NCBI RefSeq assembly: GCF_002252705.1 | Contig: NZ_NQLA01000003.1 | Location: 62,001 to 126,000, forward strand | Reading direction: 5' to 3' | DNA from: Vulcanococcus limneticus LL | GTDB taxonomy: Bacteria > Cyanobacteriota > Cyanobacteriia > PCC-6307 > Cyanobiaceae | DNA length: 64,000 nucleotides | Shown: piece after piece, positions 25,234-34,533 of the stretch | Layout: every line of letters starts with the position of its first letter | Position numbering within the stretch: the stretch's first letter is position 1 | The notes under the pieces: generated by a model | Databases searched by the model: none | What the model was told of the DNA's origin: nothing | What the model saw: the letters and a program-made list of their open reading frames with translations, nothing else | Position numbers and translations under genes: made by a program

Positions 25234-26586
25234 ATGACCATCGGCATCGGCTTGCTCGGGCTCGGCACGGTGGGGGCAGGCGTGGCCGGCATCCTGGCGA
25301 CCCCGGAGGGGCGCCACCCGCTGGTGGGTGAGCTGACCCTGCGGCGCGTGGCCGTGCGCGAGCTGCAGCGGCCCAGACCGGTGGAGCTGCCGGCCGCAAT
25401 CCTCACCACCGACCCCGAGGCCGTGGTGGACGACCCCGCGGTGGACATCGTGGTGGAGGTGATGGGCGGCCTGGAGCCGGCCCGCAGCCTGATTCTGCGC
25501 GCCATCGCCGCCGGCAAGCCGGTGGTGACCGCCAACAAGGCCGTGATCGCCCGCTACGGCGAGGAGATCGCCGCGGCCGCCGCCGAGAACGGGGTGTACG
25601 TGCTGATCGAGGCGGCCGTGGGCGGCGGCATCCCGATCATCGAGCCGCTGAAGCAGTCGCTGGGGGGCAACCGCATCCAGCGGGTGAGCGGCATCATCAA
25701 CGGCACCACCAACTACATCCTCAGCCGCATGGCCGATGAGGGTGCGGCCTACGGGGCGGTGCTGGCCGACGCCCAGCGCCTGGGCTACGCCGAGGCCGAC
25801 CCCGCCGCCGACGTGCAGGGGGGCGACGCCGCCGACAAGATCGCCATCTTGGCGGGCCTGGCCTACGGCGGCCCCGTGCAGCGCAGCGCCATCCCGGCCG
25901 AGGGGATCGATCGGCTCGACTCGCGCGACGTGAGCTACGCCGCCCAGCTGGGCTTCGTGGTGAAGCTGGTGGCCGCGGCCCAGTTCCTCGGCACCGACGC
26001 CGATGGCACCGTGCAGCTGGACGTGCGCGTGAGCCCGACCCTGCTGCCCAAGGAGCATCCCCTGGCCGGGGTGCATGGGGTGAACAACGCAATCCTGGTG
26101 GAGGGCGACCCGGTGGGCAGGGTGATGTTCTATGGCCCTGGCGCCGGAGCGGGCCCCACCGCCTCCGCCGTGGTGGCCGACATCCTCAACATCGCCGGCA
26201 TCCGTCAGGTGGGCGGCAGCCAGGCCGGCCTGGATCCGCTGCTGGCCGCCAGCCGCTGGCGCCAGTGCCGCCTGGTGGATCCCGGCCTCACCCAGCACCG
26301 CAACTACGTGCGGCTGCGCACCAGCGACGAGCCCGGCGTGATCGGCCGCATCGGCACCTGCTTCGGCGATCAGGGGGTGTCGATCCAGTCGATCGTGCAG
26401 TTCGAGGCCAAGGGCGGGGCGGCGGCCGGCGACGGCGCGGCTGACTCGAGCGGCGGCGGGGCCGGCGCCGCCGAAATCGTTGTGATCACCCACGAGGTGG
26501 GCGAGGCCCGCTTCCGCGCCGCCCTGGCCGCGATCGAGGCCCTGCCCGAGGTGGTGAGCGTGGCGGCTTGCCTGCGCACCCTGTAG
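25234..26586 (+). CDS. hom: Homoserine dehydrogenase
   Basis: The enzyme reduces aspartate semialdehyde to homoserine, the branch to threonine and methionine. The 450-residue protein has three parts. An NAD(P)-binding domain (IGIGLLGLGTVGAGVAGIL) comes first. The catalytic domain carries ANKAVIARYG, GGGIPIIEPLKQSLGGNRIQ, GIINGTTNYIL and DVQGGDAADKIAILAGLAY with the catalytic Lys. A C-terminal ACT domain (YVRLRTSDEPGVIGRIGTCFGDQGVSIQSIVQF) normally mediates threonine feedback. The ACT domain contains an Ala/Gly insertion (about 392-410). Monofunctional, not fused to aspartate kinase. Confidence 0.96.
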   Translation: MTIGIGLLGLGTVGAGVAGILATPEGRHPLVGELTLRRVAVRELQRPRPVELPAAILTTDPEAVVDDPAVDIVVEVMGGLEPARSLILRAIAAGKPVVTANKAVIARYGEEIAAAAAENGVYVLIEAAVGGGIPIIEPLKQSLGGNRIQRVSGIINGTTNYILSRMADEGAAYGAVLADAQRLGYAEADPAADVQGGDAADKIAILAGLAYGGPVQRSAIPAEGIDRLDSRDVSYAAQLGFVVKLVAAAQFLGTDADGTVQLDVRVSPTLLPKEHPLAGVHGVNNAILVEGDPVGRVMFYGPGAGAGPTASAVVADILNIAGIRQVGGSQAGLDPLLAASRWRQCRLVDPGLTQHRNYVRLRTSDEPGVIGRIGTCFGDQGVSIQSIVQFEAKGGAAAGDGAADSSGGGAGAAEIVVITHEVGEARFRAALAAIEALPEVVSVAACLRTL

Positions 26587-26988
26587 GGAACACCGACCGA
26601 CGAGCCACGGACGGGGCCGTCCCTGGTGCAAAGTGGAAGCAAATGTGTAGGAGGTCTGAGCGCCGCCCTGGCCAACCCGCGTCCCGGCCATCCCACGTAG
26701 GGATCCCCTGACGCGCCTCTGGCTGCGTATCGCATCGCACCCTGCGCTGGGATAGGACGAAGAAGGCTGGTTCTACCGGCCTTTCCAAGCCATCCCCGGG
26801 CCGGCAATCCAGCCGTTCCGCCCGAACCGCCACCTGGCCTCTTTCAGCGCACCCCCTTGACCGGCGCCGCAGCGCGGCCATAACCGCGCCAGTCCCCCAC
26901 GCCGCACGCCGACACCACTCCTCCACACCCCCGTCCCCGTTCCGCAACAGCGACGGCCTTGCCCCTCGATCCTTCCCCGCCTGAACCG
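26587..26988. other. 402-nt interval without a supported gene
   Basis: Between hom and the small protein at 26989 there is no reading frame with convincing codon usage. A perfect 6-bp hairpin (GGACGG-GG-CCGTCC, 26609-26622) follows the hom stop without a T-tract. The stretch from about 26630 to 26660 is relatively A-rich (AAAGTGGAAGCAAATG). No tRNA or known RNA motif was found. Confidence 0.5.
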
Positions 26989-27192
26989 ATGACTCTCCAT
27001 CAGGGCGACTGCATCCAGCTCACCAGCGACGAACACCTGTACCAGGTGGTTGGCGTGGATGATCGCCACAACCGCTACTGGGTGCGCCGCTGGCCCCTGG
27101 CCCGCCACGGCTGTCCCGTGTTTGAAATTTCCCTGCAGCAGGTGGCCACCCCGGCCCACAGCCACCCACCGCGCCAGCTCCAGAACGCTTGA
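26989..27192 (+). CDS. Small conserved cyanobacterial protein, unknown function
   Basis: The 67-residue protein from ATG 26989 begins MTLHQGDCIQLTSDEHLYQV, continues VGVDDRHNRYWVRRWPL and ends in a His/Pro-rich tail after CPVFEISLQQVA. It resembles a small all-beta protein found in many picocyanobacteria, without a named domain. A TTG at 26959 would add ten Pro-rich residues and is less likely. It overlaps the TTG start of the downstream lipoprotein by 4 nt (TTGA), which suggests translational coupling. Function unknown. Confidence 0.75.
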   Translation: MTLHQGDCIQLTSDEHLYQVVGVDDRHNRYWVRRWPLARHGCPVFEISLQQVATPAHSHPPRQLQNA

Positions 27193-28847
27193 ATGGCGCG
27201 GTCAGTGCCCGTGCCGGACCCATCGCAGCCCTGACCCCACGACCCCAGAGCCTCCGCCCTGGCTGGGCCGCCTTCCGCCCGCTGCTCGGGCTCTGGATCA
27301 TCGGCCTGGCGTCCCTGGCGCTGCAGGCCTGCCAGCCCCGCCACCCCGCCGGCCGCCTGATCGTCGCCACCCGCAGCGGCAGCAGCTTCGACTCAGTGGA
27401 TCCGCTGGACATCACCAGCTTTGCCGGCGCCCAGCTGCTCAGCGCCGTCGGCGATCCCCTGTATGCCAGCGACTCCAAGGGGCGCGTCCAACCCCGGCTC
27501 GCCACCGCCCTGCCGCGGCTGAGCGCCGATGGCCGCACCGCCACCATCCCCCTGCGCCGGGATGTGCGCTTCCACGACGGCAGCCGCTTCGATGCGGCCG
27601 CAATGGTGTTCAGCCTGGAGCGCTACCGGGCCAAGGGCAAGTTCGGCTACCTGCTGGCGGGCCGGGTTGAGGCCATGGCCGCCAGCGGGCCCTACGAGCT
27701 GGTGTTGCGGCTCAAGCGCCCCTACAGCGCCCTGCCGGCCCTGCTGAGCTCGGTGAACCTGATCCCGCTCTCGCCGGTGGCCTACCGGGACCACGCCCGC
27801 AGCTCCCTGCGGCAGCGTCTGGTGAGCACCGGCCCCTACCGGCTGACCAGCTTCAATCCCCAGCAGCAGACCCTCGAGCCCTTTGCCGGCTACTGGGGGC
27901 CGCCACCCGCCAACCGGGGCCTGCACCTGGTGAGCCTCAGCAACTCCACCGCCCTCTACGGCGCCCTGGTGAGCGGCGAAATCGACGTGCTGCTCTCCGA
28001 TGGCCTGGAGACCGACCAGCTGCGCTCGCTACAGCGGCGGGCGGCCCGCGGTGAGTTCGTGGAGGGCACCGGGCCCTCGGTGGAGATCGGCTATCTCACC
28101 CTGCTGGCGGACCGGCCTCCCCTCGACAACGCCCTGCTGCGCCGGGCCGTGGCCCTCAGCCTGGACCGGCGCCTGATCAGTGAGCGGGTGAGCTTCGGGC
28201 TGCGGGATCCGCTGCGCACCCTGGTGCCCGCGCCCCTGCCGGGGTCGTCAACACCCATCTACCCGGGCTACGACCCGGCAGGGGCCAGGGTCCTCTTCCG
28301 CCAGGCGGGCTACTGCAACGGCCGGCGCCTGGCCCTGCCGCTCACCTTCCGCTCCAACGTGCCCGCCGATCGCCTGTTCGCCCTCACCTGGCAGGCCCAG
28401 CTGCGACGCGACCTGGGCGACTGCGTGACCCTGGAGATCAGTGGCGTGGAATCCACCACCGCCTACAACCAGCTCGACAAGGGCGTGTTCCCGATGATCC
28501 TGCTGGAGTGGCGGCCCGACTACCCCGACCCCGACAACTACCTGGTGCCACTGCTGGGCTGTGACCGGGCCAGGGGCACGGTCTGCCTGGAGGGCAACAG
28601 CGCCCTGAGCGGCAGCTTCTGGACCGCCCCCGGCCTGGAGCAGCAGCTGGAGGCCACCGAGACCGCCACGGGTCCGGCCCGCACCCAGCTGTTTGAGGCG
28701 ATCCAGCGCCAGGCCGCCGCCGGGGCCTCCTTCCTGCCCCTGTGGCGGGTGCCGCCCCGGGCCTGGGCCCGGCCTGGCCTGGAGGTGCCCCGCTTCGACG
28801 GCTCGGGCCGGGTGCTGCTGCAGGCCCTGCGCCGGAGCGAGCCATGA
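27189..28847 (+). CDS. Peptide/nickel-type ABC transporter substrate-binding lipoprotein
   Basis: The 552-residue family-5 extracellular solute-binding protein is DppA/OppA-like. The N-terminal hydrophobic stretch (LGLWIIGLASLALQAC) ends in a lipobox, with the lipidated Cys around residue 40. Family signatures are GRVQPRLATALPRLSADGRTATIPLRRDVRFHDG, the RLVSTGPYRLTSF hinge and DNALLRRAVALSLDRR. Two-cysteine spots near the C-terminus (YCNG, GDCVT, GCDRARGTVC) could be disulfides. The 5' end uses TTG overlapping the previous stop. The permease gene follows with a 4-nt overlap. The true substrate is open. Confidence 0.88.
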   Translation: MNGAVSARAGPIAALTPRPQSLRPGWAAFRPLLGLWIIGLASLALQACQPRHPAGRLIVATRSGSSFDSVDPLDITSFAGAQLLSAVGDPLYASDSKGRVQPRLATALPRLSADGRTATIPLRRDVRFHDGSRFDAAAMVFSLERYRAKGKFGYLLAGRVEAMAASGPYELVLRLKRPYSALPALLSSVNLIPLSPVAYRDHARSSLRQRLVSTGPYRLTSFNPQQQTLEPFAGYWGPPPANRGLHLVSLSNSTALYGALVSGEIDVLLSDGLETDQLRSLQRRAARGEFVEGTGPSVEIGYLTLLADRPPLDNALLRRAVALSLDRRLISERVSFGLRDPLRTLVPAPLPGSSTPIYPGYDPAGARVLFRQAGYCNGRRLALPLTFRSNVPADRLFALTWQAQLRRDLGDCVTLEISGVESTTAYNQLDKGVFPMILLEWRPDYPDPDNYLVPLLGCDRARGTVCLEGNSALSGSFWTAPGLEQQLEATETATGPARTQLFEAIQRQAAAGASFLPLWRVPPRAWARPGLEVPRFDGSGRVLLQALRRSEP

Positions 28848-29863
28848 GCCGGCGCCGCGCCCTGCTGGGCTACCTGGCCAGCCGCCTGGCCCTGCTGCCG
28901 CTGATGCTGTGGCTGATCGCCAGCCTCGTGTTCCTGCTGCTGCGGGTGGCCCCCGGCGATCCGATCGACGCCCTGCTGGGCAACCGGGCCCCAGCCGAGG
29001 CCCGTGCCGCCCTGCGCCAGCAGCTGGGGCTGGATCAGCCCCTGTTGACCCAGTACGGCCGCTACCTCGCGGATCTGCTGCACGGCCAGCTGGGCACCTC
29101 CCTCACCAACCAGGAGCCGGTGACCGCCGTGATCGGCCGCAGCCTGCCCGCCAGCCTGGAGCTGGGGGTGGTGGCGCTGCTGATCGCCGCGGTGGTGGGG
29201 CTGGCGGTGGGCTTCAGCGGCATCGCCAGGCCCGAGGGAAAGCTGGATCTGGCCGGCCGGCTGTTCGGGATCGGCACCTACGCCCTGCCGCCCTTCTGGG
29301 CGGCGATGGTGGTCCAGCTGGTGTTCGCCGTGGGGCTGGGCTGGCTGCCGGTGGGGGGGCGCTTCCCGCCCACCCTGGTGCCGCCCTCTGGCAGCGGCTT
29401 CTACCTGCTCGACAGTCTGCTGGCAGGCAACGGCCCTCAGTTCTGGGGCAGCCTGCGCCACCTGGTGCTGCCCGCCTGCACCCTGGGCCTGCTGCTCAGC
29501 GGCATCTTCGCCAACGCCCTGCGGCTCAACCTGCGCCGCGCCCTCGACTCCGACTACGTGGAGGCGGCCCGCAGCCGCGGCCTCAGCGAGCGGCGGGTGG
29601 TGCTGCGCCACGCCCTGCCCAATGCCCTGCTGCCGGTGCTCACCATCGCCGGCATCACGGTGGCCTCGCTGATCGGCGGGGCACTGCTGATCGAGGTCAC
29701 CTACTCCTGGCCCGGCATCGCCGCCCGCCTTCAGGAGGCCATCAGCCAGCGCGACTACCCGGTGGTGCAGGGGATCGTGGTGGTGGTGGCGGCGCTGGTG
29801 GTGGCGGTGAGCGTGGCGGTGGACCTGCTGGTGGCGCTGCTGGACCCACGCATCGAGTTCTGA
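28844..29863 (+). CDS. Peptide/nickel-type ABC transporter permease (DppB-like)
   Basis: The 339-residue inner-membrane permease starts at ATG 28844 in an ATGA overlap with the SBP stop. The DppB pattern is clear: LLPLMLWLIASLVFLLLRVAPGDP at the N-terminus, LGLDQPLLTQYGRYLADLLHG, PPFWAAMVVQLVF, and the EAA loop DSDYVEAARSRGLSERRVVLRHALPNALLPVLTIAG. There is no DppC permease or ATPase in the neighbourhood, so the rest of the transporter must be encoded elsewhere. Confidence 0.93.
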   Translation: MSRRRALLGYLASRLALLPLMLWLIASLVFLLLRVAPGDPIDALLGNRAPAEARAALRQQLGLDQPLLTQYGRYLADLLHGQLGTSLTNQEPVTAVIGRSLPASLELGVVALLIAAVVGLAVGFSGIARPEGKLDLAGRLFGIGTYALPPFWAAMVVQLVFAVGLGWLPVGGRFPPTLVPPSGSGFYLLDSLLAGNGPQFWGSLRHLVLPACTLGLLLSGIFANALRLNLRRALDSDYVEAARSRGLSERRVVLRHALPNALLPVLTIAGITVASLIGGALLIEVTYSWPGIAARLQEAISQRDYPVVQGIVVVVAALVVAVSVAVDLLVALLDPRIEF

Positions 29864-29930
29864 ATCGCCGCCGCCGGGGTGACGCAGCCTGCGGCACTGC
29901 CAGTAACGCGACCAGGGTCCCAGGGCCCGC

Positions 29931-31577
29931 TCAGGGGCGCACCCCATCCCACCAGCGCCGGGCCGCCTCCCGATCGAGCACATAGGCCGTCACCCCATCC
30001 AGCTGCCGGCGCTGCACTGGGATCGCACGCCCCTGGGGCAGGCCCTGCAGGAACTCGCTGCTGAGGCTCAGAAGCAGCGCCTGGACCCGCTCCGGCTGCA
30101 GCCCCACCAACCCGTCGCCGAGGCGGAACAGGGCCTGATCGCCGCCGCGGATCCTCACCGGCGAGAAGTGGCTGCCCCCCTCCACCAGCGCCAGTCGATC
30201 CATCGGCCGGGCCGCCGGCAGGAACAGTTCCAGCTGCTCGCTCAGGGGTGGAGTGACCAGATCGAGGCTGCCGCCAACCAGCAGGGCCGGCACCCCCAGC
30301 CGCCCCAGGCCGCGGTGGGGCCAGAGCAGGCTGCCGAAGCCGTTGAAGCTGACCACTCCGGCCAGGGACTCGTCCAGGGGGCGCGGCGGGGGTAGGGCGA
30401 CCTGGGTGAGCTGGCACTGCAGCAGCCGCGAGAGGTTGGTGAGGGGAATGCCGTCGAGGGCACGCTCACAGCGCCGCGCCAGACCCGGCTCGGGCCGCAG
30501 TCCCGCGGCCAGCAGGGTCGCCAGACCCCCGAGGGAATGGCCCATCAGCACCACCGACTCCCCCAGGGGCGGCAGCCGGCCGTCGTGCTCGGCCGCCACC
30601 ACAGCCTGGATGTCCCGCAGCCGATCCGGCAGGGTCTCGGCACCCGGCGGCGCAGCGCGGCCATCGAGCAGGTCCCGCAGTGCCGCCTCGCCGCTGTCGG
30701 GATGGTCGAGCACCAGCACCGGCCAGCCCCGCTGGGCCAGGGCGCCCGCCAGCCACTCCAGCTGGGCCGGGCTACCCCCCAGCCCCGGCATCAGCAGCAC
30801 CCAGGGCCCTGGTGGGGTAGCCAGCCGCCGGGGCTGCCACAGCTGCAGCCGCAGCGGGGCCGGCCGGTGCGCCACCGTCAACTCCAGCGACCGGGGCGCC
30901 AAGGCGGGTGCCCCCTTGGCCCTGCCGCGCGGGCGGCTGGGGGCAGGGTCGGGGCGCAGGTCCGCGCCATCGGTGAGGGGCAGGAGGGGCCCCCGCTCCG
31001 GCAACTCCAGGCGGCGCAGGGCCCCCAGCCCGCGGCGCTGGCGCTGGATCTGGTGCCGCCAGCCGGCCGCCAGCTCCAGCAGGCCGTCGAGATCGAGGCT
31101 GAGCTGCTGCACCGGCACGGCCCGCAGCAGCTCGATGGTGGTCACGTGGCTCTGGCGCTCCAGCAGCCGCTGCATGGCACCCAGCAGCAGCGGGCCGGTC
31201 TTGCCCGGCTGGCCGGCATCGATCAGGTCCCCCACCTCGTCCAGCACCCGCTGGCCGGCCCAGCTCTGCAGCAGCTGCTGGCCCAGGGAGCGATCCCGCA
31301 CCAGCGGGGCCCGCAGCAGTCGCAGCAGGTCGCGGCGGCTGGAGGGCTCGATCAGATCCACCCAGACCGCCAGATCCCCCGGCGGGCGCTCCGGCTCCCG
31401 GCTCCACTGCTCCAGATCGCGCAGGTCGAGCGGCAGGCGCAGCTGATCGAGGCGCACCTCCAGCTGCTCGGCAGCCCGAGCGGGCCCACTGGCCAGCAGG
31501 GCCAGACCCGGGAAGGAGGCCAGCAGCCCAAGGGCAGCCAGCCGCGGCGCCGCCACCAGCAGACTGGCGGGCACCAC
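29931..31577 (-). CDS. DUF1400 / alpha-beta hydrolase, exported
   Basis: The protein has 548 residues from GTG 31577; an upstream in-frame start at 31649 would overlap the divergent MFS gene. After a signal peptide (AALGLLASFPGLALLASGPARA) comes a DUF1400 domain (about 35-170: LDQLRLPLDLRDLEQW, LRLLRAPLVRD) that cyanobacteria fuse to hydrolases. The alpha/beta-hydrolase part runs from about 260. The oxyanion region is LLMPGLGG, the nucleophile elbow GHSLGG, the acid LVGGSLDLVTPP and the His EGGSHFSP: a complete triad. A periplasmic lipase or esterase acting on bulky lipids or pigments is possible. Substrate unknown. Confidence 0.85.
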   Translation of the reverse strand: MVPASLLVAAPRLAALGLLASFPGLALLASGPARAAEQLEVRLDQLRLPLDLRDLEQWSREPERPPGDLAVWVDLIEPSSRRDLLRLLRAPLVRDRSLGQQLLQSWAGQRVLDEVGDLIDAGQPGKTGPLLLGAMQRLLERQSHVTTIELLRAVPVQQLSLDLDGLLELAAGWRHQIQRQRRGLGALRRLELPERGPLLPLTDGADLRPDPAPSRPRGRAKGAPALAPRSLELTVAHRPAPLRLQLWQPRRLATPPGPWVLLMPGLGGSPAQLEWLAGALAQRGWPVLVLDHPDSGEAALRDLLDGRAAPPGAETLPDRLRDIQAVVAAEHDGRLPPLGESVVLMGHSLGGLATLLAAGLRPEPGLARRCERALDGIPLTNLSRLLQCQLTQVALPPPRPLDESLAGVVSFNGFGSLLWPHRGLGRLGVPALLVGGSLDLVTPPLSEQLELFLPAARPMDRLALVEGGSHFSPVRIRGGDQALFRLGDGLVGLQPERVQALLLSLSSEFLQGLPQGRAIPVQRRQLDGVTAYVLDREAARRWWDGVRP

Positions 31578-31612
31578 GCCGACGCGGCGACCACACCTGG
31601 GGCGACGAGACC

Positions 31613-32971
31613 TTGAACGACCCTGGGGTGGAGCGGCAGCTGGAGACATCGGGCAGCCGCAGCTGGCTCTCCCAGTTTCCCGTGCCGCTGCGTGAGGTGG
31701 CGCTGCTGCGGCTGGTGGGCAGCATCGGCGCCGGTGGGGTGCTCTACCTCACGCCGTTGGTGTTCCACCGGGAGGCCTTCTCCGCCTCGGCGGTGGGCCA
31801 GGGCCTGGCCCTGGCGGCCATCGCCGGCACCGTGGGGCGCTTCGCCAGCGGCACCCTGCTGGACCGGGGCCTGAACTGCTCGGTGCCGGTGCTGCTGGCG
31901 GTGCTGTTCTCGGCCCTGGCGGACAGCCTGCTGCTGGGAGCCCGCAGCTTCGGCGGGTACGCGGCCGGCCAGCTACTGCTGGGCACCGCCATGGGGCTCT
32001 ACTGGCCGGCCATCGAGCTGGCGGTACCCCTGTGCGCTCCGCCGGTGAGTTCGGCCCGGGGCTATGCTCTGGCCCGCAGCGCCGATGCCCTCGGCATCGC
32101 CAGCGGAGCCCTGATCGGGGCGCTGCTGGCGGGGCTGGAGCGACTGCGGGGCATCTACCTGGTGGACATGGCCTGCGTAGCGGTGCTGGCGGTCCTGCTG
32201 CTGCGGCGCCCCCTGCCGGCCGCGCCCCGGGCCCGGCGCACGGGCGGCAGCGACTGGAGGCGCTGGCTGCCGCCACTGCTGCCGATGCTGGCGGTGGCGG
32301 TGCTGGCCACGGCGATCCCGGCCCTGATGCAGAGCGCCCTGCCCCTGGATCTGGTGCGCGGCGGCCTGGCGCGGGGGCCGCTGCCGGAGATCGTGGGCGC
32401 CCTGCTGATCGGCCTGCAGCTGGCCCTGCTGCTGCTGATCCAGTGGCCGGTGGGACGCTTCCTGGCGGAGCGGCCAGTGGCGGTGGGGCTGGGGATCAGC
32501 CTGATCTGCTTTGCCCTGGGCACGGGCCTGCTGGCCCTCTCGGCCCTGAGCAGCGCCGGCGTGCTGCTGGTGGTGCTGGCCCAGATCCCCCTGGCCCTGG
32601 GCGAGGCCGCTTTCCTGCCCACGGCCACCGAGGCGGTGGTGGAGCTGAGCCCCCGCCACCACCAGGGGCTGGCCATGGCCCTGTTCTCCCAGTGCTTCGC
32701 CATCAGCGCCTTCGGCGGGCCGCTGCTGGCCGGCTGGATGCTGGATGGCCAGCGCCATGGCGCGGGGCTGTGGCTGGTGGTGGCGCTGCTATGCCTCCTG
32801 GGCCTGCCGCTGGTGGCCCGGATCGAGCGGGTGCAGCGCCACAACCTGCTGCGGGTGCTGCAGGGAGCGGCGTCCAGGACCGACGACCTCACCGGCGCGG
32901 CCGAGGACGACGATGGGGACGGCGACACCCCCGACATCCTGTACCGCCTCGGCCCGGAGCCAAGGGGCTGA
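31613..32971 (+). CDS. MFS transporter
   Basis: The 452-residue membrane protein has about 12 hydrophobic segments in two bundles. The cytoplasmic loop 2-3 motif reads GRFASGTLLDRG (MFS motif A-like), with LGTAMGLYWPAIELAV in TM4. The central basic loop is RAPRARRTGGSDWRR (approximate), and a second motif A-like site PVGRFLAERP follows. The C-terminus is acidic (DDDGDGDTPDILY). A TTG at 31613 is the first usable start, 36 nt from the divergent hydrolase. Substrate unknown; the fold assignment is secure from membrane pattern and motif A. Confidence 0.85.
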   Translation: MNDPGVERQLETSGSRSWLSQFPVPLREVALLRLVGSIGAGGVLYLTPLVFHREAFSASAVGQGLALAAIAGTVGRFASGTLLDRGLNCSVPVLLAVLFSALADSLLLGARSFGGYAAGQLLLGTAMGLYWPAIELAVPLCAPPVSSARGYALARSADALGIASGALIGALLAGLERLRGIYLVDMACVAVLAVLLLRRPLPAAPRARRTGGSDWRRWLPPLLPMLAVAVLATAIPALMQSALPLDLVRGGLARGPLPEIVGALLIGLQLALLLLIQWPVGRFLAERPVAVGLGISLICFALGTGLLALSALSSAGVLLVVLAQIPLALGEAAFLPTATEAVVELSPRHHQGLAMALFSQCFAISAFGGPLLAGWMLDGQRHGAGLWLVVALLCLLGLPLVARIERVQRHNLLRVLQGAASRTDDLTGAAEDDDGDGDTPDILYRLGPEPRG

Positions 32972-33095
32972 CGCCAGCCCCCTGCGTCCTGGCTCACCGC
33001 GGCGGCTGTCCCCACCTCTGGCCAGGTGGCCCAGGCCACACGGCCCTGTGGCCTGGGGGCCAGTCGGGATCGCACCTGAACCCGAGATTGGGGCC

Positions 33096-34067
33096 ATGGC
33101 CTTGACTGTCTTCGGCACCGCCAACGGTGGGTCCCCTGGCCTTGAGCAACCTCCGTTCGCGGCGGTGGCCGAGGCCCTGGGCCATGTGCGCCGCCAGGCC
33201 GTCGAGCGCGGAGATCCGGCCCATCGGGCCGTGCGGCTGCCTGCGGCGCCACGGCTGGTCCAGGTGGTGGAGGGGCTGCGTACGGCGCTGTATCCCAACC
33301 ACCTGGGACTGGCGGGGGCCAGCATCAGCCAGCTGGAGACCAGCGATGCGGAGATCGACGAGGCGGTGCGCAGCTGCCTGGAGACGAGTCTGAAGGAGCT
33401 GCGCGACCAGGTGGTGGTGGAACTGCGCCCCCGCCGCCCGCAGCAGGACCAGGTGGCGCGTGAGGCCAGCGCGCTCGTGGCGGCCTTCGCCGAGCAGTTG
33501 CCCCGGATTCGCACGCTGCTAGACAGCGATCTCGAGGCCGCCTTCAACGGTGACCCCGCCGCCGACAGCTTCGACGAGGTGATGGCCTGCTACCCGGGGG
33601 TGAAGGCCATCACGTACCACCGCTTCGCCCACGCCCTGCACGGCCTCGGCGTGCCCGTGATCGCGCGGATCATCGCCGATGCGGCCCACAGCGCCACGAG
33701 CATCGACATCCATCCCGGGGCCAGGATCGGCGAGCGCTTCTTCATTGATCACGGCACGGGTGTCGTGGTCGGCGGCACCGCGATCATCGGCAGTGGGGTG
33801 CGGCTTTACCAGGCGGTCACCCTGGGGGCCAAGTCGTTCCCCACCGACTCCGCGGGCCGGCTGGTGAAGGGGCGGCCCCGGCATCCCATCGTCGAGGACG
33901 ACGTGGTGATCTACGCCGGCGCCACCATCCTCGGGCGGGTGACGATCGGTCGCGGCTCAACCATCGGCGGCAACATCTGGCTCACAGAGAGTGTGCCCCC
34001 CGGCAGCACCATCACCCAGGCCCGGGCGCGCCATGAGGTGTTCGGCGAGGGCGGAGGCGGCATCTAG
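33096..34067 (+). CDS. cysE: Serine O-acetyltransferase (EpsC/SrpH type)
   Basis: The enzyme acetylates serine to O-acetylserine, the acceptor for sulfide in cysteine synthesis. The 323-residue protein (ATG 33096) is of the long EpsC/SrpH type, with a helical N-terminal half and a left-handed beta-helix. Hexapeptide-repeat marks are SATSIDIHPGARIGERFFIDHGTGVVVGGTAIIG, LYQAVTLGAKSFPTDSAG, RHPIVEDDVVIYAGATILG and GGNIWLTESVPPGST. The catalytic His/Asp lie in IDIHPGA and FIDHGTG. SrpH homologues in other cyanobacteria respond to sulfur starvation; regulation here is not visible. Confidence 0.93.
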   Translation: MALTVFGTANGGSPGLEQPPFAAVAEALGHVRRQAVERGDPAHRAVRLPAAPRLVQVVEGLRTALYPNHLGLAGASISQLETSDAEIDEAVRSCLETSLKELRDQVVVELRPRRPQQDQVAREASALVAAFAEQLPRIRTLLDSDLEAAFNGDPAADSFDEVMACYPGVKAITYHRFAHALHGLGVPVIARIIADAAHSATSIDIHPGARIGERFFIDHGTGVVVGGTAIIGSGVRLYQAVTLGAKSFPTDSAGRLVKGRPRHPIVEDDVVIYAGATILGRVTIGRGSTIGGNIWLTESVPPGSTITQARARHEVFGEGGGGI

Positions 34068-34299
34068 CGGCTCCGGCCCCACCCCCTAGAGGCATCAAGC
34101 CGGCCAATCAAGCCCCCAGCCCGACAGCAACAGGCGATCAGACCCCTGCATCTGTGCCCGGAGATACCCGAAAGGTGTGGCCGCAGATGGGTTCCTCGTG
34201 GACGCGCTGGTGGCAGGGCTCGAGGCCCTGATCAGTCGGTGATTGGCCTTGCGCTGACCCGAGCGTGACGGCCCGAGCCCGGCGGCCGGGCCGCAGCGC
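34068..34299. other. Intergenic region with a coding-like C-terminal fragment
   Basis: Downstream of cysE, a plus-strand frame ending at TGA 34240-34242 encodes YPKGVAADGFLVDALVAGLE and ALISR with window-typical codons but no start. It looks like the tail of a lost gene. A CATCTG/CAGATG inverted pair flanks a 29-nt loop (about 34150-34190). No known RNA family is recognised. Confidence 0.3.
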
Positions 34300-34533
34300 T
34301 CAAACAGCCGGCGGCTTGCCCTCGGCAGCGCGACGTGCCACCCAGGCCTCGTGGGGCAGGGGCTCGGTGCCGTACTCCCAGTCGTCGTAGTCGGGGTCGT
34401 TGCGGATCTTGCGGTGCAGTTCCTTCTGCACGTCGAAGTCGTGGGGATGGTCGGCCACCACGCCGATCGGATCGGCCTCAGAACCGACCGGGGCGCCGGC
34501 GGCAGGGGAGGAGACGTCCTGGGACTGGCTCAT
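34300..34533 (-). CDS. Small conserved cyanobacterial protein, unknown function
   Basis: The 77-residue hydrophilic protein starts at ATG 34533 (MSQSQDVSSPAAGAP). The C-terminal two thirds look structured and conserved: FDVQKELHRKIRNDPDYDDW, then EYGTEPLPHEAWVARRAAEG. The run of acidic and aromatic residues (NDPDYDDWEYG) is distinctive. No domain is recognised. Upstream in-frame codons to 34650 look non-coding. It stands alone between cysE and the EAL gene. Confidence 0.7.
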   Translation of the reverse strand: MSQSQDVSSPAAGAPVGSEADPIGVVADHPHDFDVQKELHRKIRNDPDYDDWEYGTEPLPHEAWVARRAAEGKPPAV

